The notes beneath the pieces were generated by a model, which saw nothing but the letters and a program-made list of their open reading frames with translations, was not told the DNA's origin and made no database searches. A program made the position numbers and the translations under genes. From Dactylorhiza incarnata (taxonomy: Eukaryota; Streptophyta; Magnoliopsida; Asparagales; Orchidaceae), in NCBI GenBank assembly GCA_033032865.1, contig JAWHQI010000170.1:5283501-5347500 (forward strand): 64,000 nt of DNA, read 5' to 3'. Every line of letters starts with the position of its first letter. The stretch's first letter is position 1. This document shows positions 34,001 through 41,960 of the stretch, one piece after another.

Positions 34001-34743
34001 TAGGAGCAAAAACGCCGCACCAAACAGAGTCTAACACAGCAATTACCAACTGATTCCACAAAAAACATCATTTTTTCAATGATCACCCAATTTTGCAGAT
34101 GCACAAATTTCTTTTCATGTGCAATCAAAAAGCAAGAGCGTTGAGGTCCATCCATGGCAATTGCCATAATATTCAGTCTTAAGAACTACATAAAGAAAAA
34201 CAATTCTACAGAGCAATTATCAGTATTGCTATAATTCTCATCCAGCCAAAAGCACTTGAGATGCCCCAGTTTCCATCCTGAGCATAAATTGGGTGATTCT
34301 TCTTAGTGATCACGGCAATTTTGAACAGTTTGAGTTCATGGCAGCTTCCGCACCCTGGACAATTACCATTATCACCGACGCCAAAAAAAATCACTAAGCT
34401 ATCGCCGCAAAAAGGAGAAATCATAGATAACAAGCCGACATACTTGCAAACCAGAAATTGTACTCCACCCGCTTAATGGTCCGATGCCCTCGTCGTCAAA
34501 GAGATTCTGCCGCAGCGAAAGCTTCTTAAGCTGCGCAAGTGCACCGATCCTGGAGTCCAGCTTAGAAAGCCGATTGGCCGTGAGATCTAACTCTATTAGG
34601 TCGTCGGGAATTTCCACTTGGCCGAGATCATGGAGCTGGAAGCTAGTAAGATCAAGGAAGCGCCCTGTGCTGCTGTACTCCTCCGACATCACATCTACTT
34701 CGTTACCTATATCATTCTCTGATTCTCTAGAAGCAACATCCAT
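6953..34743 (-). CDS. SDS22: SDS22-like protein phosphatase 1 regulatory LRR protein (six exons, 27.8 kb)
   Basis: Exons on the minus strand are 34743-34444, 28321-28091, 27912-27766, 27692-27550, 27473-27359 and 7033-6953. All introns are GT-AG and the phases agree, giving 1017 nt (338 residues plus stop). The protein is a short acidic N-terminus followed by about eleven 22-residue SDS22-type leucine-rich repeats ([55 protein letters not shown]). It ends in the LRR cap, with [10 protein letters not shown] in exon 5 and [14 protein letters not shown] in exon 6. SDS22 proteins bind the PP1 catalytic subunit in cytosol and nucleus and control its assembly and activity. The length is near normal for the family. 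The chosen ATG at 34743 is the first in-frame one. Introns 1 and 5 are packed with transposons but no exon is broken. Confidence 0.93.
7328..7540 (-). mobile_element. Harbinger-like MITE, decayed copy
   Basis: Its reverse complement aligns through most of its length with the better preserved MITE at 33811-34031. Shared segments include gttccttagctgaggt, the accaccatcaccgtaccaaac end and gagtttggacaaaaa. The ends are worn and the exact borders are approximate. Confidence 0.65.
7679..7703 (-). other. Possible relic primer site of a minus-strand retroelement
   Basis: ttggctctgataccatta is the reverse complement of TGGTATCAGAGCCAA, the Met-tRNA primer site. No LTR pair or coding region was found around it, so this is only a relic candidate. 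The surrounding 7541-8260 holds nothing else I recognise. Confidence 0.3.
8264..9033 (+). pseudogene. Highly degenerate Ty3/gypsy protease-RT fragment
   Basis: Short matches to gypsy pol remain in shifting frames. [14 protein letters not shown] resembles the region after the protease active site. Around 8481-8580 the reading [15 protein letters not shown]...VLDERWL matches the protease end. Near 8810-8870 [14 protein letters not shown] and near 9006-9033 a lysine-rich KKDDYW resemble the start of RT. Many stops are present. The strand is C-rich and G-poor. A (GGC)n run at 8444-8466 interrupts it. It may be the 5' part of the element whose 3' part is at 23088-24370. Confidence 0.55.
8839..8883 (+). 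repeat. 45-bp direct repeat, copy 1
   Basis: Matches 9034-9078 with one mismatch, 195 bp apart. The second copy directly abuts the 5' end of gypsy B. Confidence 0.9.
9034..9078 (+). repeat. 45-bp direct repeat, copy 2, at the gypsy B junction
   Basis: Copy of 8839-8883. Immediately after it the sequence changes to gag of element B. Confidence 0.9.
9079..13242 (+). pseudogene. Ty3/gypsy chromovirus B, 5'-truncated gag-pol
   Basis: Starts inside gag ([19 protein letters not shown]) with no 5' LTR. The protease motif is decayed (IGSGISHNF). From 10319 a long open frame of about 910 codons covers RT ([16 protein letters not shown]), RNase H, integrase zinc finger, integrase core and a C-terminal chromodomain-like segment ([17 protein letters not shown]). 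Damage is visible: the RNase H Asp motif reads ECDPPAPG, the integrase motif normally SDRD reads SGRD, and a C-homopolymer near 12565 replaces part of the linker. A frameshift just before 10319 separates the RT N-terminus. Confidence 0.88.
12947..13242 (+). repeat. Gypsy B 3' LTR, first part
   Basis: The likely LTR begins tgttacgaac within the pol C-terminus and has a TATA box (tataaaaggg) near 13149. It is interrupted at 13242 by SINEs and resumes at 21832 as ctctctctcaaacc. With no 5' LTR to compare, the borders are inferred. Confidence 0.5.
13243..13476 (-). mobile_element. tRNA-derived SINE 1
   Basis: On the minus strand it starts gcggttcagttggtgatgag (Pol III box A-like) and has ggatcgagccccgacc (box B-like) about 50 bp later. 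It ends in ...tgcatca. It lies head to head with SINE 2. The pair is flanked by cctcc at 13238-13242 and 21827-21831. Confidence 0.75.
13477..13667 (+). mobile_element. tRNA-derived SINE 2, 5' part (3' part at 21789-21826)
   Basis: Inverted copy of SINE 1 with box A-like and box B-like motifs. It is cut at 13667 by SINE 3 and element C. Its 3' end continues after the second copy of the 16-bp duplication GTGCGATGCCAGGTAT (13652-13667 and 21773-21788) and finishes in tgcatca at 21826. Confidence 0.72.
13659..14222. repeat. 282-bp tandem duplication across the element C border
   Basis: 13659-13940 is repeated from 13941. Each unit holds the gccaggtata flank, the aggat target site and the first ~265 bp of the LTR. 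Because flank and LTR are copied together, the duplication arose at or after insertion. Confidence 0.88.
13957..15286 (-). repeat. 3' LTR of element C
   Basis: 1330 bp. On the minus strand it starts tgttgggaaaataat and ends gtgcactttca. It contains a TATA-like ctataaataaa (14684-14697), three ~35-bp gagtcttttgataagg repeats (about 14205-14310) and a dense cluster of gcgtcga motifs (14967-15205). Confidence 0.92.
14967..15205. repeat. Cluster of TGCGTCGA/TCGACGCA motifs (3' LTR)
   Basis: About a dozen short cgtcga/tcgacg units in both orientations lie within 240 bp. The 5' LTR has the same cluster at 21209-21445. Function unknown. Confidence 0.8.
15273..15302 (-). promoter_or_regulatory. Polypurine tract of element C
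   Basis: On the minus strand aaatagggggagat directly precedes the LTR start (plus-strand text atctccccctattt from 15287). Confidence 0.75.
15475..17316 (-). CDS. Extra spliced gene of element C, 583 aa, function unknown
   Basis: Exon 1 is 17316-17049 ([13 protein letters not shown]). The intron 17048-16959 has GT donor (catcag/gtacac) and AG acceptor (cttattag). Exon 2 is 16958-15475. The sum is 1752 nt and the frame is kept across the junction ([15 protein letters not shown]). The N-terminal ~240 residues look globular and helical ([17 protein letters not shown]). A Pro/Ser-rich stretch, a helical segment and an acidic Glu-rich region follow, ending in the basic FTRKRKTPP. It is placed where pol would be, on the gag strand. 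It resembles the extra ORFs reported in plant retrotransposons, but I recognise no catalytic motif. It could be a captured host sequence. Confidence 0.7.
17435..17690. repeat. Second cluster of gcgtcga hairpin motifs
   Basis: Noncoding stretch between the extra gene and gag with repeated units such as tcgacgcatgcgtcga, in both orientations. Confidence 0.78.
17761..20084 (-). pseudogene. Element C gag, copia type, broken
   Basis: ATG at 20084 ([13 protein letters not shown]). The UBN2-like gag body ([25 protein letters not shown]) is interrupted by a TAA near 19796 and a TGA near 19523. A CX2CX4HX4C knuckle ([14 protein letters not shown] region) lies near 19205. A long charged tail includes an Arg/Ser/Asn-rich segment encoded by the gcgtcga motifs at 18055-18290. 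A second knuckle ([14 protein letters not shown]) lies near 17770-17830. Gag would form the particle and bind RNA. The stops make this copy non-functional as it stands. Confidence 0.8.
18055..18290. repeat. Third cluster of gcgtcga motifs, inside gag
   Basis: Several units of the form gcgtcga-N5to8-tcgacgc, each a potential short hairpin. They are translated in gag as Ser-Thr-Arg-Arg-Asn-like repeats. Confidence 0.8.
20165..20186 (-). promoter_or_regulatory. Primer binding site of element C
   Basis: On the minus strand TTGGTATCAGAGGGAGG immediately follows the 5' LTR end, matching initiator tRNA-Met for the first 11 bases. Confidence 0.85.
20187..21524 (-). repeat. 5' LTR of element C
   Basis: 1338 bp, closely similar to 13957-15286 with scattered substitutions and small indels. 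A TATA-like sequence lies near 20923-20933 and the gcgtcga cluster at 21209-21445. Confidence 0.92.
21539..21772 (-). mobile_element. tRNA-derived SINE 3
   Basis: Minus-strand copy starting gcggctcagttggtgatgag at 21772, with a box B-like gatcgagtcccggcc. It is inserted into SINE 2 with the 16-bp duplication GTGCGATGCCAGGTAT on both sides. Element C then landed in its short 3' tail. Confidence 0.75.
21789..21826 (+). mobile_element. SINE 2, 3' end
   Basis: Continuation of the element begun at 13477, ending tcctgcatca and followed by the outer cctcc duplication at 21827-21831. Confidence 0.7.
21832..22930. other. Remainder of gypsy B LTR and a GC-rich unit
   Basis: The start continues the gypsy B LTR (to roughly 21915). 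The rest has no convincing gene. It contains a minus-strand TATA-like motif (gttataaataggggcgg, near 22410-22426), a GC palindrome at 22541-22650, and at 22868-22879 ccaaatgaagcc followed by taa. That looks like the end of another Harbinger-like element whose left end I could not find. Confidence 0.4.
22541..22650. repeat. 110-bp GC-rich near-perfect palindrome
   Basis: Arms 22541-22592 and 22600-22650 pair with one mismatch and one single-base gap around a 7-base loop (ggagtgc). It could form a very stable hairpin or cruciform. Confidence 0.92.
23088..24370 (+). pseudogene. Highly degenerate Ty3/gypsy RNase H-integrase fragment
   Basis: [13 protein letters not shown] matches the end of [15 protein letters not shown] and [13 protein letters not shown] match RNase H. 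A zinc-finger-like stretch with [10 protein letters not shown] lies near 23840. [12 protein letters not shown] and [10 protein letters not shown] (24020-24130) match the start of the integrase core. Conserved Asp codons read Asn at three sites. Probably the 3' half of the element whose 5' half is at 8264-9033. Confidence 0.65.
24483..25675 (+). mobile_element. Copia-type element fragment: 5' LTR, leader and gag start
   Basis: LTR 24483-24687 (tgttgaataa...ttctaca) has TATA-like ctatataag near 24593. Primer site tggtatcggagcagg follows directly. The leader 24703-25422 is C-rich with a C-homopolymer at 24827-24838. Gag begins at ATG 25423 ([33 protein letters not shown]) and meets a TGA at 25627 followed by a readable SWINNSI, then homology ends. 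No pol or 3' LTR is present. Confidence 0.72.
26289..26557 (-). repeat. Possible solo LTR, minus strand
   Basis: On the minus strand it runs tgttatgagtcccc to cttcttcaca with a TATA box (cctataaatata, about 26379-26392). The flanks share gaaa. No primer site follows, so it may be a solo LTR. The stretch 25676-26288 has no recognised gene and may be related sequence. Confidence 0.4.
26560..27358. other. SDS22-like intron 5 sequence without recognised element
   Basis: AT-rich. A short frame at 26744-26965 with two EPKNYM repeats matches nothing I know. Confidence 0.4.
27359..27473 (-). CDS. SDS22: SDS22-like exon 5
   Basis: 115 nt encoding [17 protein letters not shown] to YLEHNPC, then donor gtatga. 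Reading on without splicing gives a stop two codons later, so splicing over the 20-kb intron to exon 6 is needed for the normal C-terminus. Confidence 0.9.
27550..27692 (-). CDS. SDS22: SDS22-like exon 4
   Basis: 143 nt encoding [20 protein letters not shown] onward. The acceptor is cttcttag, the donor gttctt, and it ends in phase 2. Confidence 0.92.
27766..27912 (-). CDS. SDS22: SDS22-like exon 3
   Basis: 49 codons from [12 protein letters not shown] to [11 protein letters not shown]. The acceptor is atttcag and the donor gtaata. Confidence 0.93.
28091..28321 (-). CDS. SDS22: SDS22-like exon 2
   Basis: The acceptor is ttctccag. The exon encodes [14 protein letters not shown] through [12 protein letters not shown], 77 codons, with donor gtgagt. 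Both ends are phase 0. Confidence 0.93.
28382..28527 (-). repeat. 3' LTR of element D
   Basis: Minus strand tgttaatttt...tttcttaaca. It is preceded in element sense by the polypurine tract cttgagggggga. Confidence 0.95.
28535..33027 (-). pseudogene. Element D gag-pol, nearly intact
   Basis: ATG at 33027 ([10 protein letters not shown]). Domains in order: gag_3-type N-terminus ([16 protein letters not shown]), UBN2-like gag, CCHC knuckle [14 protein letters not shown], protease [15 protein letters not shown]-pre-integrase ([10 protein letters not shown]), integrase core ([16 protein letters not shown], Glu in [11 protein letters not shown]), RT ([33 protein letters not shown]) and RNase H ([20 protein letters not shown]). 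A TGA at 29965-29967 replaces an expected Trp. A one-base shift lies near 29025, and a TAG near 28835 again replaces Trp. Two of the three lesions are G-to-A type. Confidence 0.93.
33135..33149 (-). promoter_or_regulatory. Primer binding site of element D
   Basis: Minus-strand TGGTATCAGAGCGAA starts right after the 5' LTR. Confidence 0.9.
33150..33295 (-). repeat. 5' LTR of element D
   Basis: 146 bp, with ctatatatacc as TATA box on the minus strand (near 33211-33222). Confidence 0.95.
33301..33810. other. SDS22-like intron 1 sequence
   Basis: AT-rich intron DNA, no further element recognised. Confidence 0.5.
33811..34031. mobile_element. Harbinger/Tourist-like MITE in intron 1
   Basis: 221 bp with terminal repeats GGCTCCATTTGGCACGG and, inverted, GACTCTGTTTGGTGCGG, and TAA duplication at 33808-33810 and 34032-34034. 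Same family as 7328-7540. An isolated end of similar sequence lies at 48706-48725. Confidence 0.88.
34444..34743 (-). CDS. SDS22: SDS22-like exon 1
   Basis: Starts with ATG ([11 protein letters not shown]) and encodes the acidic N-terminus and the first repeats ([19 protein letters not shown]). The donor is gtatgt at 34443, phase 0. Confidence 0.92.
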
Positions 34744-34996
34744 TTGTGGTTCCAGGAACAAAGTGCGGGGGAATTGGATGAACGAGGGCAGGAGGAAGGC
34801 GCCGGTTATTTCTCGATAGTACGTGAGGAAAATATAAAGAAAAACTCCGGCTTTTTAATGGATCTTCTGGTCTCTGCTTTTTAAAAGTCTAATCTTTTTT
34901 TAATACCAGCTTCATCTACCATGCTACATTCATTAGAAAATTGTGCAAGTTGCACTTAAGTTAATTTGAAGAAGAAAAAAAAAGACTTGAGCTTGA

Positions 34997-35381
34997 TGTC
35001 ACGGACTAGTCCTCATTGACTATGTTGCGCGCGGTCTTAGCTCCTATTGTCATCCCTCGCGGCTAGTTAAGTCAGTCTCACTCTAAAGAAACTGTGATGA
35101 AAATGGGAACGAGAACAAGAGCACAAGAGAAGAAGTAAGCAAGAGAACTCGAATGTTTTATCCACACTTGGATGATTATAAATGAGAGGGTCTTCCCCCT
35201 TTATAGGCCTCAAAGAGGTTTCCCTTTAAATCAAAGAATATTCTAGAGTATTTTATACAATTCTAGTATATACAAGAGTCATGTACTCTCTAGAATATTC
35301 TGTCATCTTCTTATGTACAAGATTCTAGATTTATCTGAAATCTTCCCTTCTGTTAACCTCAAAAATGAGGAGATCGTAACA
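34997..35381 (-). repeat. Solo LTR of chromovirus A family
   Basis: Reverse-oriented copy of the 860-1267 LTR (minus strand tgttacgatctcc...gtgaca), flanked by ttga on both sides. No internal sequence. Confidence 0.9.
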
Positions 35382-35456
35382 TTGAGCTCAATTATTGTTA
35401 TTCATGAGATCACGAGCCGGCTCGTGAGTTAATTGTTTTAAAAAAAGTATAATACA

Positions 35457-36753
35457 TGTTGCGGGTCACTCGACGCTCTTCCAGATCGGGCAAATTGAAC
35501 CGTCTTAGCCCGAGAGTGCGCCGAATGCGCAAACAGTCACAGAGAGAATAGACAGGTGGCAAGAGAACGTTTTAGCGTGGAAAACCCAGAAAGGGTAAAA
35601 AACCACGTGGCCGAATCGGTGCCGGCCAAATTTCACTAAGTGTTGAAGTGTTACAAACGAAGTTACAAGTTCAGAGAGCGACAGGCCGCTTCTCGTTACA
35701 ATTGCAGTTGAAGAAAATTCTCCGAGGGTGACAGGCCACCTCTCAGAAAAGCTAAGTGTCTTGGCGTTGCAGGAAGTCTTCAAAGTCCGAAGAAGATCTT
35801 CAACTGACGAAGGAGATCTTCGAACCGCGAAGGAGATCTTCGAAGGAAATCTTCAAGGAGCTCTCTCGGATGCCAAAAGTCAGATCCCTTCAAATGAGGA
35901 TTCAGGGTCCCTTTTATAGACTTGGCCAGGGGCGACCCAGTAATTTCGCCGTTGTAACCACCGTAGCTACCTGACGGGGCGATCTCGACCGTTGATCGAG
36001 AGCACACGGATCGCCACTTTCTAAATATGACAATTTTGCCCCCCGGGCAGTTCAGGCAGTTTCCGGTTGCAATGTGTGAATCCTGCAATCTCAAGAAGAT
36101 AGTGGAGTTAACAACTGCACACGCTATGAACTTTGCAATGTTCAAGCGCGCGCGGATCAAAAGCACGCTACGAACTTAGCGGTGCAAAACGTGCGTTGAG
36201 GGCCGAGCGGGGACGCCGCAAAAGCATGATCGGAGTCGTGCGGGGTCGACGCAAAGGGGCGGCGGGCGTGTCGTGCGCCGAGGGAGACCGACCGGTAGGC
36301 CGCGCGCGCGCTAGCGCGCAGGTCATGCGCTAGCGCGCAGGTTGTGTGCGCGCTAGCGCGCAGGCCACGCGCTAGCGCGCAGATTGCGCTAGCGCGCAGG
36401 CCATGCGCTAGCGCGCAGGCTGCGCTAGCGCGCGCGCCGCTTGCGCGCGCGGGCCGCTTGCGCGCGCGCGCTAGCGCGCGGTTCCGCGTGGTTCCGCGCG
36501 TGCCGCGTGGTTCCGCGCGTGCCGCGCGGTTCCGTTCGCGCGGTCGTGCGCTACCGCGTGGCGGTACCGCGCGCGCTAGCGCACGAAACTGCGCGTGTGT
36601 GGCTGATTTTGGGCGGTTCCGCGGCGGTTTTGGGCGGTTTTTGGGTGATTTTTCTCTTCCTTCTTGCCCATGCCTCCACCATCTTAGTGGGGAGTGAGGT
36701 TTTTTGACTAAACGCAATCCAGATTTTTCTACAAGATGGATGAAGACCCATCA
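35457..36753 (-). repeat. Solo LTR, Tat-type (related to element E)
   Basis: 1297 bp. Minus strand starts tgatgggtcttc and ends gacccgcaaca, flanked by the exact 5-bp duplication ataca (35452-35456, 36754-36758). The TATA region (tctataaaaggg) and the last 300 bp align with the element E LTR. It includes a GC palindrome array at 36296-36480. Confidence 0.88.
36296..36480. repeat. GCGCTAGCGC palindrome array in solo LTR
   Basis: About ten copies of the self-complementary core gcgctagcgcgc, spaced irregularly at 10-25 bp. Confidence 0.9.
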
Positions 36754-36758
36754 ATACA

Positions 36759-37413
36759 TATATAGAATACAACTTGTGTGTAGAAAAGATCGTGAGCAGC
36801 TTGAGGTCGACTTGACCTCGCAAGCTCATGAGTCAAGCTCGAGCTCTATCTACATATCTATGTTAGCACGTCAAGCTCAAAATGACAAGCATGAGCTTGA
36901 GCTTAAAAATTTTGTCGAGCTCAACTCATTTGCACCACTTTTGTAAATGGTTATTTTCTGAAACTGTATTTTCATATAATAAACATCTTATATATTTTAT
37001 AAAAGTTGATGTGTCCTCAACATTTTCAAAAACTATATATATTAGATGGACTTCTAAAAAAAGTGTTATATTCCAAGTTTATAATTGTTGTGGTCTAGTT
37101 GATCAAGATTCAATGGAAAGGTTTGCCTTACTATAGTTATATTAAATATGTACTCTTTTCTCCTCATACTAATTTTCCTATCATTGTTCTTTCTATCCAC
37201 TTCAATCCCACCATTGATTTCCTAGTACTATTTTTTTACGACCACAACAGTCTCAAACAGACCCGTCAACAAAGATTTCACGAAAAAATAGAGGGTGGAG
37301 CCCATTTGTGATTGTGCATAAGTACGAACATTTTGGCCCTTCAACCTCTGCAGATTGCTTGTGCTAATTATGTCTTGAATCCTAACCCAAAGACGACGAT
37401 TGACGTTGATATC
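36759..37413. other. Intergenic, no gene seen
   Basis: AT-rich. Contains several agctcgagctt-like units near 36800-36925 and no credible ORF. Confidence 0.4.
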
Positions 37414-37634
37414 TGATAGGGGCTCGTATTATAGGCTCTCATTTATGAGAAAAACCGGATGGCGGTTACTCCCATAAACCACTTCCCACACTACTTTAGT
37501 GGGAGAGAGTGGGATATCAAAGCCGGAACCGCCATTCCCGCCACCAACCGCAATCCGAAAATAAGCGCTAAGCACGTCAACCGCAATGCGCACGGCGACG
37601 CCGCCCCCGGTGAGCGGGCCGCGTCAAACCGCGC

Positions 37635-37835
37635 ACCCCATGGGGTGCGGCCAAACCGCACCCCTAATGGGGTGCGGCCGACCACGCCCCACATGGGGTG
37701 CGGCCAAGCCGCACCCACGTGGTGCGGCCTCGCCGCAAGGAGTGCGGCCGGCCGGACCGCACCCCCTTGGGGTGCGGCCAAGCCGCACCCCCTCCTTTTT
37801 GGGGTGCGGCCAAGCCGCACCCCCCCCCCTTTTTT
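37635..37835. repeat. GGGGTGCGGCC/GGCCGCACCCC palindrome array (5' LTR)
   Basis: Repeated units of the type GGGGTGCGGCCAAGCCGCA followed by cccc, each able to fold on itself. The same array is at 45822-46030 in the 3' LTR. Confidence 0.9.
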
Positions 37836-37914
37836 TGCGGGGTGCACCCACGCCGCGCCCCTCCCCGAGGCGGGGTACGGCCGAGCCTCCTCCTCCTTCC
37901 GCTTTCCTCACCGG

Positions 37915-40900
37915 TGTGAGGCCCCCATTTAGACCTCACATACATCTGAATTGGGATTGAACCTCCATTGTGTTGAAACAACGTGGTATACTAATATATA
38001 AATAGAAAATGTCATAAGGTTACACATAAAATTGTTTCCAACATATGTCGTTTCAATACTATGTTATGACTTCAAGAAATGTCGAAATAAGTGATACGTT
38101 ACAAGTAATGAAAGAAATCGAGATTGAGATAAAGACTAAATGATAAAAAAGATTTGGAAACGAGAGCAACGTGAAAATGAAAATACAATGCTATGGAAAA
38201 GACAGGCTTTAAACACTAGAAGTAATTGTAAGTAAGAAACAAATTCTTCATATAACAATTGTACTTTCATGACTCAAAGTGGTGGAAATGGACCTGGTAA
38301 AACTATCATTTCGAGTTTAGGATGTTACAGTGGGAATCAAAAAGGTTTATGTTATCATTTCGAGTTTATGTTATCGTTTATGTTATCATTATGGTAAAGG
38401 AAAAATATTTATGAAAGTGGACTAGTGAATGAAGAATGCACAGATAAAAGATATGATTGTTTTCCATGCATGCACGCTTAAGTATCCATAGGATATTAAA
38501 TGAACGACATTCGATGTAAAAGCTATGAGGACCATATGATTATAGATAAAGAGCAAGAAATACTGACTGCTCAGAATAAAAGGAGAATGTGATGATGGGT
38601 ATGTAACATTGAAGGAAAGGACTAAACAAAGTAAAGACATAATGATTTGTAATTTCACTTTCACTCTATATAATATATCTTGGATTTCGGCCGAATCTTT
38701 GATACGTTATATGGATGTGAAAGAGGTGTTACAAAACTAATGTTAAAAAGATGAAGGAAAAGAAACAAGATAAAGAATTACAACATGGTAAAAATCTAAC
38801 CCTAAATCCACAAAAAGTTTAAGAAGTTGAAAAGTTAACTTCGAATTACATATTATATTTTGTTGTCATGGATAACAAATGCAACGTCCATATGAGAGGC
38901 GGGACGTTCATAACTGTCGGTTCATAACATTGGACGAACGTCCATATGAGAGCCGGGACGTTCATAACTGTCGGTTCATAACCACAGCTTTCATGATCGT
39001 TACTACCATGCCAAGGCTAGTAGTCATAGTACAAAGAATGAGGACTTGCGATATATTAATATCAAGAATACGGAAAACGCGAAAGCGAGTAAAAGTTTGA
39101 ATGTGTGGGAAAGGAAATAATGTCATATTTGAGAATTTATATATATCGTGTCCTATTTTCGAGGACGAAAATTTTTATAAGAAGGGAAGAGTTTTGTAAC
39201 GACCCAAAAATGTGAAGTGACCCAAAATGAATAATGAAATGTAAGTGAATTTTAAATTTTTATAGCATTTATTAATTTTATTTCCATAATGAATTATCCC
39301 CTATGATGAAATAATTATAACAGTGCAACAAATAACGTGGGGTGCTAAGAAAAGGTTGCCTAGTTGCAAGTGGTGTATTAATAAAGGTTTCTTTATAGCT
39401 ACATGTGGGCTTGATCATTTTCGGGGACGGAAATCTCTAAGGAGGGAAGAATTGTGACGCAGAACATTTCTCGTAAGTCTTTTATTTAATCAACTTTTAT
39501 TTTATAATGTTTGGCACTTAAATATCCCCTATGATGATAACTTAAAAGAATGAAATGAAATGGTTGTCTCCTAGTTAATGTGGTGTGCTAATAAGGGTTT
39601 GAGTATAACTGGAAATGGGGTGCTAATAAGGCTGCATGTGGGCATTTGTATAGAGGGCTAGAGGTTGTATGGGCTGTGAATAGGAAACAGGGTGGCATGA
39701 TTTTAAGCGGTGGATGTTGGGTTTTATGCGCCTCTTAACCGATCAGAGATCACTCAACCCTTTCATTTTCTGCCCTCTCCCTCGACGGTGTCGCGTTAGG
39801 GCACGGCGCCGATCTCCTCATTTCTCCTCTTCTTCTCTTAATCTCACGGAAGAGCAGTAAATTTCGGGGTTGTTCAAGGATCGTGGGCAAGGAATCGCAA
39901 CTTGCGGCTTTGGTTGAGCTGGAGCTGTATCGACTTGTGGATTTTGGGGAAAACGGAATTTGGTCTTTTTGTCTCAAAGCACTGTGAGCTTCTTGATCCC
40001 TCTTCTCCTTTTACATTTCTGTTATGAGGTTACTTTGCTGGAAAGAAGTAGGGCCTTAACTGCTGCTCTTGTGACTGTTGGTGCTTTGAGTTTGAGGTTT
40101 TCTCCTTTTTCTTATCTGTTACCAGGTTGGATGTTTTCCTGTGACTGTCCAATGGTGACTTGAATTAGTACATACCTGGTTTTGAATTGTTTCATAATAA
40201 CTACTAAAGGAAGTCATTATGGGGAGATTTATGTTATTATTCTATGTTTGCCCTCTTCATATTTTGGGGATTTTTGTTGGTCGGCTGCTACAGTTCCAGT
40301 TAACTCAATTCCTGTTATGCTCAATTCCAGTTAACTGTTATTTGTTTAATTTGGGTGATTTTGTTGGAATCGGAGGGGAACCCTTGGAAGATGTTGTAGG
40401 TTGTTTTGTTGCCTAAAGCAGTTTTTGGATTGTTGTTGTCTATGACCGGCTATTGTTGTCCCTCTGTCCAGTTGAAATTGTTGTTAGTGCACTATGTTGG
40501 GATTTTCCTGTGATATGAATTTGTCTCTTTTAGAGTTATGCAAACTAGAAGGCTATTCTATAGCTTCCAAATGATGTCATATAGACTTAAAGTTGTAACT
40601 ATAGCGAGATGCAACCCCGATAGAAATGACCCTCTATGATACGATTCAGATACAGATAACGTGATGGATGGCATCTCAAAATAGACATGGCAACGACATA
40701 AAAAGAACAAATCGAATGATGGCGAGAGCTACCTATTTCATTTAAGCTTTATTGCTTTATGTTCTTTTTTACATATACACTCTTATTATGATGAATGTTA
40801 AATGCATAATTGATATCACTGATGCTCAATGTCGATATATTGTATGACCTTGAAAAAGGCAAACAGGCGAATGATATTTCTGAGGGGATTATAAACTGAA

Positions 40901-41960
40901 TAACTTACTGAATAACTCACTATTATGAAAATGTATTGACACGAGGTTATATTACGGGCGACTTGAACTGCATGCACATGAATAATATGGATATGATGAA
41001 TTGCCAAACCAGTCGAGCCGAAAGGCATAAACGCGGGTTGTCCGTACTGGTTTTGGAACATGATGACCCTTCGGGGTAAAGGACCCTTCAGGGTAAAGGA
41101 AAAAGGAAAAAGGATTCAAATCGCCCTTAATATTACCTAAGGAACGAACATTCAAAAGAATACTGATTTCAAGGGGTTATACAGGTACATTGATAAATGC
41201 TTATGAACATGAAAACTGACATGATGTTATGTATTTATACTGCTTCCATGATATAGAAACAGTTATGATGCTTACTTATACTGCTTCCATATATGATATA
41301 GATACAGTTATGATACTTGCACTGCTTACATGTTCTATAACTTATATGAATGCTAATGTTTCATAGCTGCTTATACTGTTTATGATTACCGACATGTTCC
41401 TACAATTATTATGTTCTTTCACAGATACTGGTATACAGAGACACTGATATAGACATACTGATATATGGAATTATTGCATACACTGATATAATGATACATG
41501 AATTTATTGCTTCCACGGATACACTACTTTAATGTTACATGATATGGTTATGATTATATACTGCTTATACTGTTTTATTGGTACTAACATATTCATATAG
41601 TTATATGTTGCATAAGTTACTACTGAGACAGTAAATGGTGGTATGGAAAATATAGTTTGAACTGCATAAGTTTTTCTAAATGTATATAGCAATGTAAGAG
41701 GTATATCCTCACTTAGTCATATTTTTATGACTAAGCCCGTCGTCAAATTTTGTAGGTATCGGACATGACTTTGGATACGCAAAACAAAAGAACTGGCTAT
41801 GGATAAAAAGAAAAGATTCAGCAAATAATTTAAGGTATGCAAAGTAAATTTATATTATGTGTTGTTTATTTTATATTCACTAGCCGCACTTCAGCCTGGG
41901 ACAAATGTATGAACATAGCTTAGATACAGATGTATGTGGGGTCTAAATGGGGGCCTCACA
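37915..41960. mobile_element. 4.05-kb insertion with 34-bp terminal inverted repeats
   Basis: The ends are TGTGAGGCCCCCATTTAGAC... and its inverted copy, 33 of 34 positions matching. The 5-bp target duplication accgg lies at 37910-37914 and 41961-41965. Comparison with the uninterrupted 3' LTR (ctcaccggggggc) proves it is an insertion. No transposase or retroviral domain is seen. Inside are a 54-bp tandem duplication (38883-38985) and, at 39195, tgtaacgaccc preceded by gaagggaagag, like the start of a gypsy LTR. TG...CA ends and a 5-bp duplication point to integrase-type insertion, so it could be a very long solo LTR. Confidence 0.85.
38883..38985 (+). repeat. 54-bp period tandem duplication
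   Basis: aacgtccatatgagag...gttcataac occurs at 38883 and 38937 with one mismatch. Confidence 0.9.

Noticed and set aside
36133..36717. Ala/Arg-rich frames on both strands
   Set aside because: Low-complexity translation of the gcgctagcgc array in a solo LTR.
37459..37981. Pro/Arg/His-rich frames on both strands (also 45635-46311)
   Set aside because: Generated by GC palindrome arrays inside the element E LTRs.
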